NCBI RefSeq assembly: GCF_048544455.1
Contig: NC_133534.1
Span: forward strand, 31,882,217-31,946,216
Direction of reading: 5' to 3'
Length of the DNA stretch: 64,000 bases
From: Silene latifolia
Taxonomy: Eukaryota > Streptophyta > Magnoliopsida > Caryophyllales > Caryophyllaceae
The position numbers and the translations under genes are program-made. Positions 12,056 to 23,887 of this stretch are shown piece by piece. Under the pieces are notes generated by a model that was not told where the DNA came from, did no database searches, and was given only the letters and a program-made list of their open reading frames with translations. Position 1 is the stretch's first letter. Every line of letters starts with the position of its first letter.

Positions 12056-13382
12056 ATGATTGAAGAAAAGGGAAAGACCATAAAGAGTAGGAGGAGACAC
12101 CTAGTAAAACCATGTGGGCCAACATGGAATGGCATTCTCCCACTTTCTGAATTAGATCAAGTAGGCATCATTACACATTCTTCGCATGTACATTTCTTCC
12201 ATAGACCAATTGATGAAGAATGGCTCAATCCTTCGGAAAACAGGATTATAGTAACCCTAAAAGAGTCGTTAAGCCGCGCTTTAGTGTCATTTTATCCACT
12301 TGCAGGACGATTGCGTTCTTTAAGTGGAGGTCGATTTGAGCTTGAGTGCAATGGCATGGGTGTCGAGCTCATTGATGCGGAAAGTAAGTTAAAAATAACT
12401 GATTATGGTGACTTATACTCCAATAGTCAAAAATTTATGGATCTATTACCTAAAATGGATTACCATGTACATGGGAAACCCATCAATGATATTCCGGTTC
12501 TCGTTGTGCAAGTCACACGGTTTGAATGTGGCGGTATAAGCTTTGGAATGTCGGTCTCCCACGTGGTTGTTGACGGGAGAAGCGCATTCCATTTTACTAA
12601 GGAATGGGCAAGGCTGGCTCGAGGTGAGAAATTGATTAAGATAGAACCCTGCCATGATCGAAGATCCCTACTCGCTGATGAAGTTACAACAGGTGCCATA
12701 GTTCTCAATTTCGAGCCAGGGAACTGCTTTGCTGAGCTCTATTCAGGTCAAGTAGAAGACACCGTGACACTTCCTAATGACGGGCCAGGAAACTATTTCA
12801 GTCAACTATATTCAGGTCAAGTAGAAAAACTTGAATGGGGAAAGAAAGTAACACCAACCTTTATATTACTCTCTAAGGAATGGATAGAGAGGTTAAAGGA
12901 AGTTGCTAATTATAATGAAGACGTGCATGGTCGTCCGTACAGCCGATTCGAGATTATTACGGCCTATATCTGGACTTGTGTAAGCAAGGCACGAGATCTC
13001 AATACTGAAGAAATTACAACCTTAGCTGTTTGTGTTGATGTACGTGGTCGTCTCGAGCCACCTTTACCGTCTAGGTATTTACTTTTGTTTTTCTTATTGT
13101 ATGTTTCTTCAGTGCTAGAATGTAATTATATAGGTCATGCATATAATTATGACAAAAGGTAACAAAATAAAAAAGTACTCCCTTAATAATTTACCTTTGC
13201 TTTAATTTATAAAAGGAATATAAAGCTTACATAAACTATTTATTAAGACAGAGAAAGTAAATAAATAATATAAATTGAGAGAGTATCATATTTACTAATT
13301 TATCATTAGCTTATACTCGGTACTTTCTTCATCTCAACAAATGATTGGAATAAAAGGTAACAAAATAAATAACCTCAAAAAG

Positions 13383-13421
<39 letters not shown>

Positions 13422-15497
13422 GTAACCTCAAAATAAACTTTTTGTTGTAAATACCAAATCGTGCATTGCTGTCTCGTGTCCCTCACCTTATTAACGTACT
13501 TTAATGTTCAAGAAAGCACGTAGAATACAAAATAACAATTGACGTCTCCTAATTAATAGTTCCTCTATAGTGATCACTATTTAATTTCTTTTATATTAGG
13601 GGTGTTTTATTTTTTGTTTACCTTTTTTATATTAGAAACATTTTTGTTGGTAATTCGATATTATCCACTTATTATCTTTTAACTAAAAGCACAAATGGCC
13701 CCCTTACATCTTTGTTTTTAGTTGTTGAAGCAATAGTTAAGGTAAATAGATGATTAGAACAACATGAGTATTTTTTTTAGATATTGTGAAAATAAGAATC
13801 GTGTTGATTTTCATATTAAATAATGAGTTAATTTATTATCTACCAATGAAACACGAGTATTTCTTTGTTCTTTGTTTTAGGTTAGAAAATGTATTCTCTC
13901 CTCTACTTTGTGTTTGGATTGTTGGATTTGGAGGGAAAAGAAAGGGAGGGAGAGTAAGGGACTTAGAATCTCTTGTTTGAATAGTAAATGAGTGTGGAGA
14001 GAAATGGAGGGGAAGAGATTTTGAGGGATTCAATTTTCTTCATCCAAGCCTAAACAAAATCTCTCCACAATAGGCAAGATTTGAAGATAAATTGTATCAA
14101 AACACCCACACCCCATTCCCCATCTCCTTCCCTTCCCTCCTTCCCTCCCCCCTCCGTTTCCCTCCACTTTTGCTATCCAAAGACACCCTTAAGAAACTGA
14201 AAAAATAAATTTATTAGACAAGTTATTAATTATTTTGGATAGCAAAAGTGGAGGGGAAGGGAGGGGATGGGGAAGGAGGGAAGAGAAGGGAGGAAAGGGA
14301 AGGGGAGGTCACCTGGAATGTGGGTGTTTAGATATCATTTCCTTTCAAATCTTACCTGTTGTGGAAAGATTTTGATTTGCCTTGGAAGAGGGAAAATGAA
14401 TTCCTCCAAATCTCTCCCCATCCAAATAAGGGATTTGTAATCCCCTACTTTCCCTCTCTTTCTTTTTCCTCCAATTCCCTCAATCCAAACATACCCTAAG
14501 GGTGTGTTTGGATAGCAAAAATGGAGTGAAAGGGAGGAGAGGGAAGGAGGAAAGAGAAAGAGAGATAAGGGAAGAGGAGGGCAAATGGAATGTGGGTGTT
14601 TGGATAAAAATTCCTCCAAATCTTGCCTATTGTGCAGAGATTTTGATTTGCCTTGGAGAAGGAAAAATGGAACCCTCCCAATTTCTCCCCCTCTATTTTC
14701 CTCCACCCTTATTTGCTATCCAAACAAATAATTTTAAATTCCCTACTCTCCCTCCCTTTCTTTTCCCTCAAAATCCCTCAATACAAATACACCTTGGAAA
14801 AAATGATGAATTAACAACTTTACCCCTTAAATGAAAGAAAAGTCGAAATCCCAATTTTATGATGGTTATGATAATAGTTAGTTCTCTAGGAACAATATTG
14901 GTTAACTAAAGTTTAGAAATGGGATCATAATTATGTGATCAAATTTAAAGGGAAAAGGAAGGATAAAAGTTGAAGGGATGAAGTAAATTAGTTAAATGAT
15001 TTAAACTGCATCAATTATGAGGGGTGAATGACATAATATCATTTACATATTGCAGCTACTTTGGGAATGCTATTGTCGACGTGGAAGCTACAAGTAATGT
15101 AGGGGAGCTCCTTTCACGTCCTTTAAGCTATGTGTGCAGCCGAGTAAGGGAAGCAATAGAGAAGGTAACGGGTGAATATGTATCCTCAACAATTAAGTAC
15201 ATGAAAAGCAAGAAAAGTGTAGCTAAGTATCAATACATAGATGATCGAGGAAACATAGAATGCCCTTCTTCAACTACCGATGATTATAATGTTGATGTTA
15301 TGAGCTGGTTAAACCTCTCTGATCTCGGAATCGATTTCGGTTGGGGAAAGGATTTTTATACTGGGCCGTGTATTGTTAATGGCTTTGATGGTGATATTAT
15401 GCTTTTTCCTTGCGATGATGCTGGATCGGTCGTCGTTAGTGTCTGCTTGCTACCTAAGGAAAAGTTCTTGGAATATGTTAACTCTCCTATTGTGTGA
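12056..15497 (+). CDS. BAHD acyltransferase, spermidine hydroxycinnamoyl transferase-like (two exons)
   Basis: Exon 1 is 12056-13074, the intron (GT...AG) 13075-15055 and exon 2 15056-15497; the predicted protein is about 486 residues. BAHD enzymes move acyl groups from CoA thioesters to alcohols or amines in the cytosol. The N-terminal GPTWNGILPLSELDQVG block and the overall pattern resemble spermidine hydroxycinnamoyl transferases, which make phenolamides, for example for pollen coats. The catalytic HxxxD motif is HVVVD (residues 169-173) and the structural DFGWG motif is intact (433-437). I chose the ATG at 12056 because upstream in-frame codons include no ATG and the sequence there is Lys-rich, unlike the family. 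The family is usually about 450 residues; part of the excess is a 23-residue tandem repeat (PGNCFAELYSGQVE and PGNYFSQLYSGQVE, residues 221-258). Both exons are open and the splice sites keep the frame, so the gene may be active. The acyl acceptor is inferred only from family resemblance. Confidence 0.85.
13176..13285. mobile_element. Possible Stowaway-like MITE
   Basis: About 110 bp starting TACTCCCTTA and ending GAGAGAGTA, roughly inverted ends with TA at the edges, as in Stowaway elements (CTCCCTCC type). The inverted repeat is short and imperfect. Confidence 0.35.
13905..14189. mobile_element. MITE m1 (GGGTGTnTTTGGATAGC termini)
   Basis: The left part reads GTGTTTGGATTGTTGGATTTG and the right end is the reverse complement of AAGGGTGTCTTTGGATAGCA. 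Inside are long purine tracts (GGAGGGAAAAGAAAGGGAGGG) and their inverted partner. No coding capacity. The TIR sequence is one I associate with plant hAT- or Mutator-type MITEs; the superfamily is not settled. Confidence 0.55.
14234..14796. mobile_element. MITEs m2 and m3, unit 1 copy
   Basis: m2 (about 14234-14501) starts TTTGGATAGCAAAAGTGG and ends with the complement of TAGGGTATGTTTGGATTGAG. m3 (about 14503-14796) starts AGGGTGTGTTTGGATAGCAA and has inverted matches at 14707-14723 and 14785-14796. Both carry G-rich strands (GAGGGGAAGGGAGGGGATGG). Open frames here on both strands are low-complexity purine/pyrimidine translations, not genes. The same block recurs at 28899-29461. Confidence 0.55.
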
Positions 15498-16280
15498 GAA
15501 TACCGGAGGTCCGTAACATATTAAGAGTTTGGCGGAAAATTTGGGATAAGAAGTTGGTTGATGCCCTTTTATTTCCTTTACATATTTCCTTTATTTCAAT
15601 TATTATTTACCTCTAATTAAAGATATTCATCACATACTAAAGATAAATAAATAATTAAGCCGTAATGAATAATAAGATAATGGAGGTAAAACAATAAAGT
15701 ACAAGTGACAGTTTAATTCTAGTTTTTGTTTGTGGCTAAAGCCAATTTCGACATACAGTATTTTGCTCCATGTATACTTTTTTTTTGAATGTACTAGTTG
15801 AAATTTGATTAATAATTTGCTTTGCCATATGAAACAAAGTTCTCGTACATTTTGAACTAATATGACAAAAGATTGATTAATGATTTTTAGTATATTCATG
15901 TTGATGCCCGACTTCATCAGGACTGCCTGAATTAAGATGAAATATAATTGTGTTGAGTCGTCTAATTCACACATTTATCATTTATAAGACATTATTTTAT
16001 TATGGCATTTCATAAAATTGAGATTTAAGATAAACATTTATCAACCGCAAAATTATAGGTATTGTGTTGCTGACGAATCTTGTAATCGATCGATGTTTAC
16101 TTCAATAAATTGCATTTATGAGGCAAATGGATTGTCATTGGGTGTGTACATTGTTGCTTTTGGTGCGTTTGTATTGGAACTAACATGAGTAAACAAATTG
16201 GAATGAAGGTGGAATGAAATTCGGCGAGATTAGAAAGTCACCGTGTGAAACCTCATTTTACCGTGGGAAACCTTTCATGA
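15498..16280 (+). other. 3' flank of the BAHD gene
   Basis: No further gene. AT-rich, with an AATAAA-like signal at about 15690 that could serve polyadenylation. The last 135 bases (GTGCGTTTGTATTGGAACTAACATG, then GGAATGAAGGTGGAATGAAATT) look like the edge of a small MITE. It stops abruptly at the broken end of copia E2 at 16281. Confidence 0.4.
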
Positions 16281-18416
16281 GACGTCCATCTGGAAGAGCT
16301 TCATCCCCTTATGTGCTGCGAATGCTATCAGAAGTCTAATAGCTTTAAGACGAGCAATAGGTGCGAAGGTCTCGTCATAATCTATTCCTTCTTGTTGATT
16401 ATAACCTTGGATCACCAATCTTACTTTGTTTCTGATAATGACTCCGACATCATCTAATTTGTTCCTAAAAACCCACCTTGTTCCAATGACAGATCGATCC
16501 TTTGGTCTAGGAACTAAATGTCAAACCTTGTTTCTTTCGAACTGTTGTAGCTCTTCTTGCATAGCTATAATCCAATCAGATTCAGCAAGAGCTTCAATTA
16601 TATTTGTCGGTTCGATCATGGATAGAAAAGATTAGAAAGAGCAGAAGTTATTCAAGGAACGTCTAGTTTGAACACCCTTCTTAATATTCCCTAGAATATT
16701 GTCCATGGGGTGTGAGCTCTTGTATTTCCACTTTGTTGAAGTACTTGGTTCATCATCGTTATTTGAGCTTGACCCAACTTCATTTGGCTCGGAATTGGAG
16801 GAAGTTCCCCCTGAATCCAATCCGGGTGTTGTATTAGAGCCGATTATAACCTCAGACTCTACACCTTGATTTGGATTCAATGTTATACTAACATCATTTA
16901 TAACATTGGTTTGGGAGTCCTTATTTTGAGTCAATGTTATAGTATCATCAACTATAACTTTGGTTTTCTCCTTTTTATCTTTTGAGGAACGATCAAGTTC
17001 ATCATTCGTTCCCTGAGTCTCATTATCCTCCAATTCTAGTTCCGGGGGATCGTCTCTTGAGAGACGGAAGTCGGGTTCATCCAAGTCTTCTTCCTCATCC
17101 TGTACAGGCTTATCAAACACGTTATCCTCATCAAAGATGACATCGACACTTTCTTCAATACAAAGAGTTCTCTTATTGATGACTTTGTAAGCCTTGCTAT
17201 GATTACAGTATCCTATGAAAATTGCCTCATCACTCCTAGGGTCGAATTTACTTAACCGGTTTTTACCGTTGTTGTGAACAAAACATTTACTCCCAAAGCA
17301 ACGAAGATGAGAGATATTAAGTTTTCGACCTCTAAGGAGTTCGTATGGGGTTTTCTTAAGAATAGGTCGGATCATAGCACGATTATGGATGTAACAAGAA
17401 GTACTAATGGCTTCAGCCCAAAAGTTACGAGGTAAACCACTACACAAAAGCATTGTACGTGCCATATCTTCTAAAGTTCTATTCATACGTTCAACGACAC
17501 CGTTTTGTTGAGGAGTTCTTGGTGCAGAAAAGTTATGCCCTACACTATTAACTCTACAATATTCTATGAAAGCTTGATTGTCAAACTCGGTGACATGATC
17601 CGTACGAATAGATACAAGATTAGTCTTATATATGTTTTGAACATGTTTCATAAGACAATCAAATTCATCAAAAGTTTCGTCTTTTGAATGAAGAAAGATA
17701 GGCCATACATACCTTTAGTAATCGTCTACAAGAACAAAGTCGTACCTGGATCCTCCTCTACTCCTTACCTTCATTGGTCCACATAAATCCATGTGTACTA
17801 ATTCCAACGCTTGATTTGTGCTTACTACTCTTTTCGGTTTGAACGATGATCTTACTTATTTGCACCTTGCACACGTGTCACACATCCTTTCTTGGTTGAA
17901 CTTGATCTTAGGTAACCCTTCAACCAAGTCCCACTTCTTGAGTTTGTTCAAGGTTAGTGAGCTTATGTGACCAAACCGTTTATGCCATAAACAAGGATCA
18001 TCAAGTGTAACTTTCATGCATGAAAAGGAGTTAGTAGGCACAACATTTAAATCTACCATATAAACATTTCTTTTCCTGTGTCCTTCAAGAATAACATTGC
18101 TAGTTCCTTCGATTATAATGCGACAACTATCAGTATGGAAAAAGACTTTGTTACCTTTGTCGCATAGTTGAGATATGCTTAACAAGTTATATCTTAGACC
18201 ATCCACGAGATAAACGTCACTGATCGCGTGAGACTTAGAAATTCCGATTTTGACAACGCCGATTACTTTTCCCTTTTTGTTGTCCCCGAACGTCACTTTT
18301 CCTCCGTTGAAGGGCTTGAGTGAAAGAAACAGATTCTTATCTCCAGTCATGTGTCTTGAACATCTACTATCAAGATACCATTGATTGTTTTCTTTCAGTA
18401 TTTCCTGCATAAGGGA
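16281..18416 (-). pseudogene. E2 pol fragment: protease, integrase, start of RT (unit 1)
   Basis: Starting at 18416: protease motif WYLDSRCSRHMTGD, where the catalytic D-S-G has become D-S-R; the GAG-pre-integrase block CLWHKRFGHISS; CDTCARCK; integrase residues HTDH-like IRTDHVTEF (the usual G after H is V) and NGVVERMNRTLEDMART; then an acidic linker and the RT start up to 16281. Stops and frame changes occur near 17855, 17655 and 16630. It is a dead copy. The same mutations are in the unit 2 copy, so they precede the duplication. Confidence 0.85.
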
Positions 18417-20818
18417 TTAGATACAGTTTTTAGGTACCCAAGCTAAGTTGGGTCCCTTATGATTAGTTACTCTATATACTAAATCTTTTCGAATCCAAAC
18501 TCGTCTAATAAACGTTTTTATAACCCTTGGTTTATTTGGCTTGGGAGGAGTTCTAGGGTTAGGTTTTTCTCTTGGTCAAGGAATTTTTCTAGGTCTTTCA
18601 TGACTATTTCCCTTGTGAAAGGGTTTACTAGGTTGAGATCGACAAGGGTTTTGTGAGGTGCTAGGTTTCTTTGTAGTCGAAGGCCATATCATAGAACCAA
18701 CAAAATTTATTGTTCCTTTCTTCGTTAGGTTCTTTAATGGGGGTTTCATCATTCTCGTCAACCGTGTCAACAGTTTTAGCATGGTCAGCATTTTTTCGTA
18801 TGTCATGAGCCTTTTTTACACAATTGATTTGGATATGACCCGTATGACCACAGTAATTGCAAATCAGGTATTCAGGAAGATCAGCATACTTCCTTTTTTC
18901 TGAAATCAAAATCTGAAGGTGTTGATTTGAATTTAGAGTGATCTCTACGGCTGTAGCACTCATGTCCTAACCCTATCTTCATATTATTGTCAGATTGTTC
19001 GGTTAGGAAGTTTAGGACTTTTGTGCTACCTTCTCACTTATCATGGACCATTCTAGCATGTAGAAGTAGGTCTTTTAGGGTTTTAATTTCCTCCTGACAT
19101 TTCGTGTAATCTACATCATTGTCTTTCTTAAAGTTATCACGAAAGTCTTGGAATCGTTTGTTAAGAAGGAATACAACATCGAAATGGTGTTTCTTAACAT
19201 TGATTATGTCGGTCTTAGATTCTTTTAATTGCTTTGAAAGGGAATCTATCTCTTTCTTTTGGTCTAAGATCTTTGCTTCATCGGATGTGATTCTAGTTTA
19301 CAAAAGTTCTTTGGCTTTTCTAAGTTCTAAAGTTATAGCTTCATTAGCTATAACTTTGGCTTGAAGGTGCTTGATGTTAAGCTTTAGGCCGAAAGTTATA
19401 GCTTCATTAGCTATAACTGTGGACTCTAATTCCTTCTTTTCAGCCATAGTAGAGTCTAACGTTGTTGCTTTCTCAGCTGTAACCTTAGACTTTAACTTCT
19501 TAGCCTTAGCCTTCAGAGTGTAATTCTCTTCTGCAATTTCGAGAATCTGTTCCTTTAGATCTTTTAATTCCAAGTCTTGTTCGTGACACTTATCAAGAGA
19601 TTGTTCAAAGAATTCAATTAAAGCACTTTTAGATAATTTCTTAACGCGTTTTTTAAGCTCAAGATAACTTACCTCTTCATCGTCATCTTCGTCGATTCTC
19701 CAAGAAAGCAATAGTTTGAGTGAGAGTTTGTGCTTCAATTGTCATTTGTCGGAGATTAGGTCAAGACTAACACAACTTTGAGACAAAGGTTGGCCACTTC
19801 GTCGTCTTCAGATTCCTCGTCATCTTCTGAGTCAAGGTCTCCCCAACACGACGCCATCATAACTTGTTTGAATTCTCTCTTTGTCTTCTCACGTTTTGTC
19901 TTGTCCTTAATCTTCTCCCATGTTGGACAATCCTTGATCATGTGACTAGATTTTCCACACTTGAAGCAATCTCTGTTTGCGAAAGATGACTTTGATTCAG
20001 TAACCTTTTTGTTGGATGACTTGTTGTTGTTGTTGTTGTTGTTGTAGGATGATTTTGTTTGTTTGTTTCGAAATATCTTATTTTTGAAACGGCGTGCAAA
20101 CAGAACAGTTTCATCCTCTAGTTCAGAGTCAACTTCTTCGCTCTTTAAGGCCATACTCTTATTACGGCTTGGTTCATCGTCATCCTTGTTAAGAGTAATT
20201 TCATCGGCCATAAGAGCACCGATGAGTTCTTGATAGGATAGGTTTTCAAGATCTCGTGATTCCTCCATTGCAGTGACTTTAGCACGCCACTTCTTAGTCA
20301 GGCTCCTAAGAACCTTTCTAGCGATGTCCTCAGTACTGAATTTCCTACCTAGGTTTTTCAGTTCGTTTATGATGCTTGAAAACCTTGCGGACATACTATC
20401 TAAAGACTCATTAGGCTCCATAATGAATAGCTCATATTTTTGCATAATTAAGCAAATCTATTCGGTGCTTTCTAACAATGGAAGTACCTTCATAAGCTAG
20501 TTCAAGCCCATCCCATATCTCCTTAGCCGTAGAGCATGAAGAAAACCGATCAAACTCTGTAGAAGTCATTCCGTTTTGCAGGAGACTTAATGCTTTGGAG
20601 TTCTTTTCGGCATTCTTGTAGTCGGCCTCGACATAGTCCTCTTCTTTCTTTTCATAGGTAGTGCCTTCCTCGGATGCCACAAGAATTTTGTGCGGTCCGT
20701 TTTGGATAATCCTCCAGCACTCCCAATCGTGACCTTTCACATAGTGAGTCATCATGTTTTTCCATAATCCATAATTCTTCCCATCAAAGACAAGACACTT
20801 GAGATATTTGGAATCCAT
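18417..20818 (-). pseudogene. E2 gag, SIRE-type with coiled coil and two zinc knuckles (unit 1)
   Basis: It begins with ATG at 20818 (MDSKYLKCLVFDGKNYGLWK), followed by a frameshift near 20445, the retro-gag domain, a CCHC knuckle CFKCGKSSHMIKDC (about 19930-19975), an acidic stretch, a long Lys/Glu/Leu coiled-coil region (19298-19738) and a second knuckle CNYCGHTGHIQINC (about 18820-18860). It ends at an in-frame TAA (18417-18419) immediately before protease. Several frameshifts show it is inactive. Small differences from the unit 2 copy cluster near 18666 and 19690-19770. Confidence 0.8.
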
Positions 20819-20911
20819 TTATCACGTGATAGGCAGCGGAATATAAAACGATAAGATAAATGAAAAACAAGATAGATCAGCCTCTTTGCGGTTAGGCAAT
20901 CAAGAGCACGA

Positions 20912-20924
20912 GGCTCTAATACCA
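20912..20924 (-). promoter_or_regulatory. E2 primer-binding site (initiator tRNA-Met)
   Basis: On the minus strand this reads TGGTATTAGAGCC, one base off the TGGTATCAGAGCC that pairs with the 3' end of plant initiator tRNA-Met. It lies two bases from the LTR, as expected for Ty1/copia. Confidence 0.8.
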
Positions 20925-20926
20925 AT

Positions 20927-22524
20927 TGAAGAGTCTATTGATCCAAAATACTCAGGGGGGGTGAATTGAGGATTTAAAACTTTTTAAAGCTTTTTCGATT
21001 ATGTATATGTAATTGATTATTTAAAGTTTATTGATTAAACTTTAACTAATCAACTAGTGAATGTAAAACGAAATAAACAAACGAACGAAAGAACGAGGAG
21101 ACACACGGTTTTTCAAGTGGTTCAGTTTCACAAGTCGAAACCTACGTCCACTATTCTCGATTAATAAATTTAGTACCTTTCTACGGATTAAAAATTTATT
21201 AACCCAACTCGTACAACTAACTCTATACTTAACTCAATGAGTACCGTTAAATACTCGAGTGTCTGACTTACGCTAATAAGAAAGCACTAATGATTCTTGC
21301 AAAGGTTCACATTAATGGACAAGTAAGAAATCAACTAAGCACTATTATCTTATAACGATAACAATAAGAACGAGTATACGAGTTTAAAACACACGACCTT
21401 TCAAAAATAACAAAATGGTTTTTCTGCTTGAAAACACACGATTTGCTTTGTAAAATTAAAATCAATTTTTATGCTTAAGGTCTCTATTTTAAATGTTGTA
21501 AAGAGTAAAGTATTTATAGGAAAGAAAGAGTAGGGTAACTCGGTTTACACAAACCCTAATAGCCGAATATAGGAGATATGTTAACAAATCATATCTTCTA
21601 TTATTTCTTTCCTAAAAGCCTTAAAAGATAATAAAGAATATTCCAAAAGATAGAATATAATCTATTCAAATATTATCTTTACTATAAATTCTAAATATGA
21701 TAAGATTTCCTAAAACAAGAATATCTTTTATCATAAACAAATATATTAAGCAAGATATATAAGATATGTAAAGATATTATTATGGAATAAAATCTCTACC
21801 AAATATACCTTAGGTAACACGAGATGTCACGGCTCATAAGCCTCGTGACTCGTGCAAACCCTAGCTCAATATATGGGTTAAAATTTAGGTTTTAAGAGAG
21901 GCTTTGTTGAAACCATAATTAGTAGCATGGTCCAACTCATAAGTTGACTCAAAACAACTACTAGTTAACGTTCAACATAAAACCGAACTCCGCACTAAAC
22001 CGGGCTTTATTATATAAATACTTTTATCAAAACATTTAAAATAAACTTTAAACAATTTTTAAAATAATTTTGAAACATTATAAGTCGTGTATAATAAACT
22101 TAGCATTTCAATGTTATAGCAGGAGGGCTTAACATTGAGCTCTTTTACTTGTAATGTTATAGCTGCAAAGCTATAACTTTACCAATTCAAGAAACTCATT
22201 CTTGGTTATCATTACGAGATAATCACCTATACGTACTATTCTAATCTTCAGGGAGATCTTCGAGTATAGGCTACGTCATCATCCAAGCTTGATTAATCTT
22301 TAGACGGACTTCATCTTCACATAAATCTTGAATGAATCTTCATATCGTTTGATCTTGAATAGAGGCTTGAACATTTTATACTATCATCACAATCTCCTTT
22401 GTTGCTTGTATTAGATAAGTTGATTCTAAAACACTTAGACAAACGATTACTCGCAACAAGTATATAAAATATAAAACACCTTGACATCATCAAAACATAA
22501 ACATATAAGCTATATGGTTCAATA
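20927..22524 (-). repeat. E2 5' LTR, unit 1
   Basis: It runs from TGAAGAGTCTATTGATCC at 20927 to GGTTCAATA at 22524, where E1 has GGTTCAACA, so the terminal CA has become TA on the plus strand. It is about 1.6 kb against 1.86 kb in E1. It contains GTTATAGCT hairpins at 22109-22137 and 22156-22177. Confidence 0.85.
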
Positions 22525-23887
22525 GCGAGAGAAAGACAAATTCTATCACTATTATAATTGCAATAAGGCAATTACGTACACCAGAGTATAAATACCAAAC
22601 TCCATCTCATAGTTTGGACATAAAAACAATATTCTCCAGAAGACGGACACAAATACTCCAGACGAGCCATACGCTGATACACACAAATACGAAATCTATC
22701 AAATCCTATACACTAAATCCGTCTCAATTATACTATCCCTGTTTCAAATCAAACCATACATTAAAATCGTCCCAGTTCTATATAAGCGCATAAGAGCCAA
22801 TAATTAACGACAAAGTCGAAATTCATTCATAGTCAAATCCAGATAGGCCTGAGGGTACCCGACATCAAATAAGTTTTTGCTTTACTCTTTCTTTTTATTT
22901 AATTCTTTTATTTTACCTTTTATTTATTTTCTCTACTTATTGTATAAACTAACCTATTAATTTGTCTTGTAAATAATTGTATAAAGTTTTTTACTAACTT
23001 TCTTTTCTCTGTCTTGTTTCGTCAAATATATAATATTATAAATAAATAGTAGAGGTCGTCAGTTTGATGGGCGGTCCGGGTGCCTAACACCTTTCCTGAC
23101 CGTACCTTTACCCCCGAATCCGCAATCTTTGGTTTAGACCGGAGTGACGGATCAGCCTCCATTCCAGGGATCAAAAAGGAGCCTTTTTCGTTAAAATAAT
23201 TTTTGTATGTTTTGTATAAAACCTAACGGCGATTCCATACTAATTACTTATTTTGAAAAAAGAGATATTTTCAGGATCTCATGATTAAAATAATTTTTGT
23301 ATGTTTGATATGAATGAATGCATGCTCTAACTAAATGCAATTCTATATGACATATATAACAAATAAATGCAATCTAAACTACACTAAATGATACATGTTC
23401 TCTATTAAGTTGGAAGCTAATTTAAATTAGCTTAGGTCATCTATGATCAAACCTCCCCAAACCGATTTAAACACTATTTCTAGTGTAGAAAGGAATAGGT
23501 TGGGTCATTAGTGACTGTGCATGAATGCAAGTCTATATGCAACTAACTACATGAATTATGTGAGATATATTATGATGCAAACTAATCTAATCATGTAAGA
23601 TATATTACAATGCAAGCTAATCTAATCATGTGAGATATATTACAATGCAAGCTAATCTAAAATGCAATGCAACTATACATGAGAGATAGGGAAAGAAAGG
23701 GTTGTTACAATCACGATCTCAATGAATGTCTCCTTCATCTAGGCTATCATCATCTCCATTCTCTTATTCTTCTTCTTCTCCTCCTCATTTCATTTATGCC
23801 TTGGATTGGGAACACAAGGTCCGGTTGCACCTAAGAAAACCTAGGACCGTTAGGATCAATGAACCCTTGTTGAGCCAAATGGTAATA
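22525..23887. other. LTR-like remnant and 35-bp minisatellite, unit 1
   Basis: No gene. At 23046-23280 the plus strand carries GGGTGCCTAACACCTTTCC, TTTACCCCCGAATCCGC and GGCGATTCC motifs that resemble the 3' part of Tat/Athila LTRs, but no ends could be fixed. At 23558-23661 a 35-bp unit (ATGTRAGATATATTACAATGC...) is repeated three times. Confidence 0.4.
23558..23661. repeat. Three tandem 35-bp units
   Basis: Units start at 23558, 23593 and 23628, and differ at only a few bases. The block is also present in unit 2 at about 49170-49273. Confidence 0.8.

Larger units (their letters stand above)
13075..15055 (+). other. BAHD intron 1, filled with MITEs
   Basis: The 1981-bp intron begins GTATTT and ends TTGCAG, and joins AG to C to give a Ser codon in frame with YFGNA. 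It contains a possible Stowaway-like MITE, an oligo-T/oligo-A tract (about 13383-13421), a cluster of G-rich MITEs and the left breakpoint of the tandem duplication at 14234. Confidence 0.8.
16281..22524 (-). mobile_element. Truncated SIRE-like Ty1/copia element E2, unit 1 copy
   Basis: Reading leftward on the minus strand: 5' LTR 20927-22524, PBS 20912-20924, gag, protease, integrase and the first part of reverse transcriptase. The element breaks off at 16281, exactly where the FQMDV-type residues of the reverse transcriptase are encoded. The rest of pol and the 3' LTR are missing. It is clearly related to the complete element E1 but diverged in LTR and coding parts. Confidence 0.85.

Noticed and set aside
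14335..14834. Several open frames in the BAHD intron (and the copy at 29000-29499)
   Set aside because: Purine/pyrimidine-rich MITE sequence read in several frames; no conserved protein pattern.
15630..15974. 114-codon minus-strand frame downstream of the BAHD gene (and copy at 30295)
   Set aside because: AT-rich composition, no recognisable motif; probably chance in 3' flank DNA.
23558..23661. Three regular repeats considered as a CRISPR-like array
   Set aside because: Units are directly adjacent without unique spacers and the genome is a plant; a simple minisatellite.
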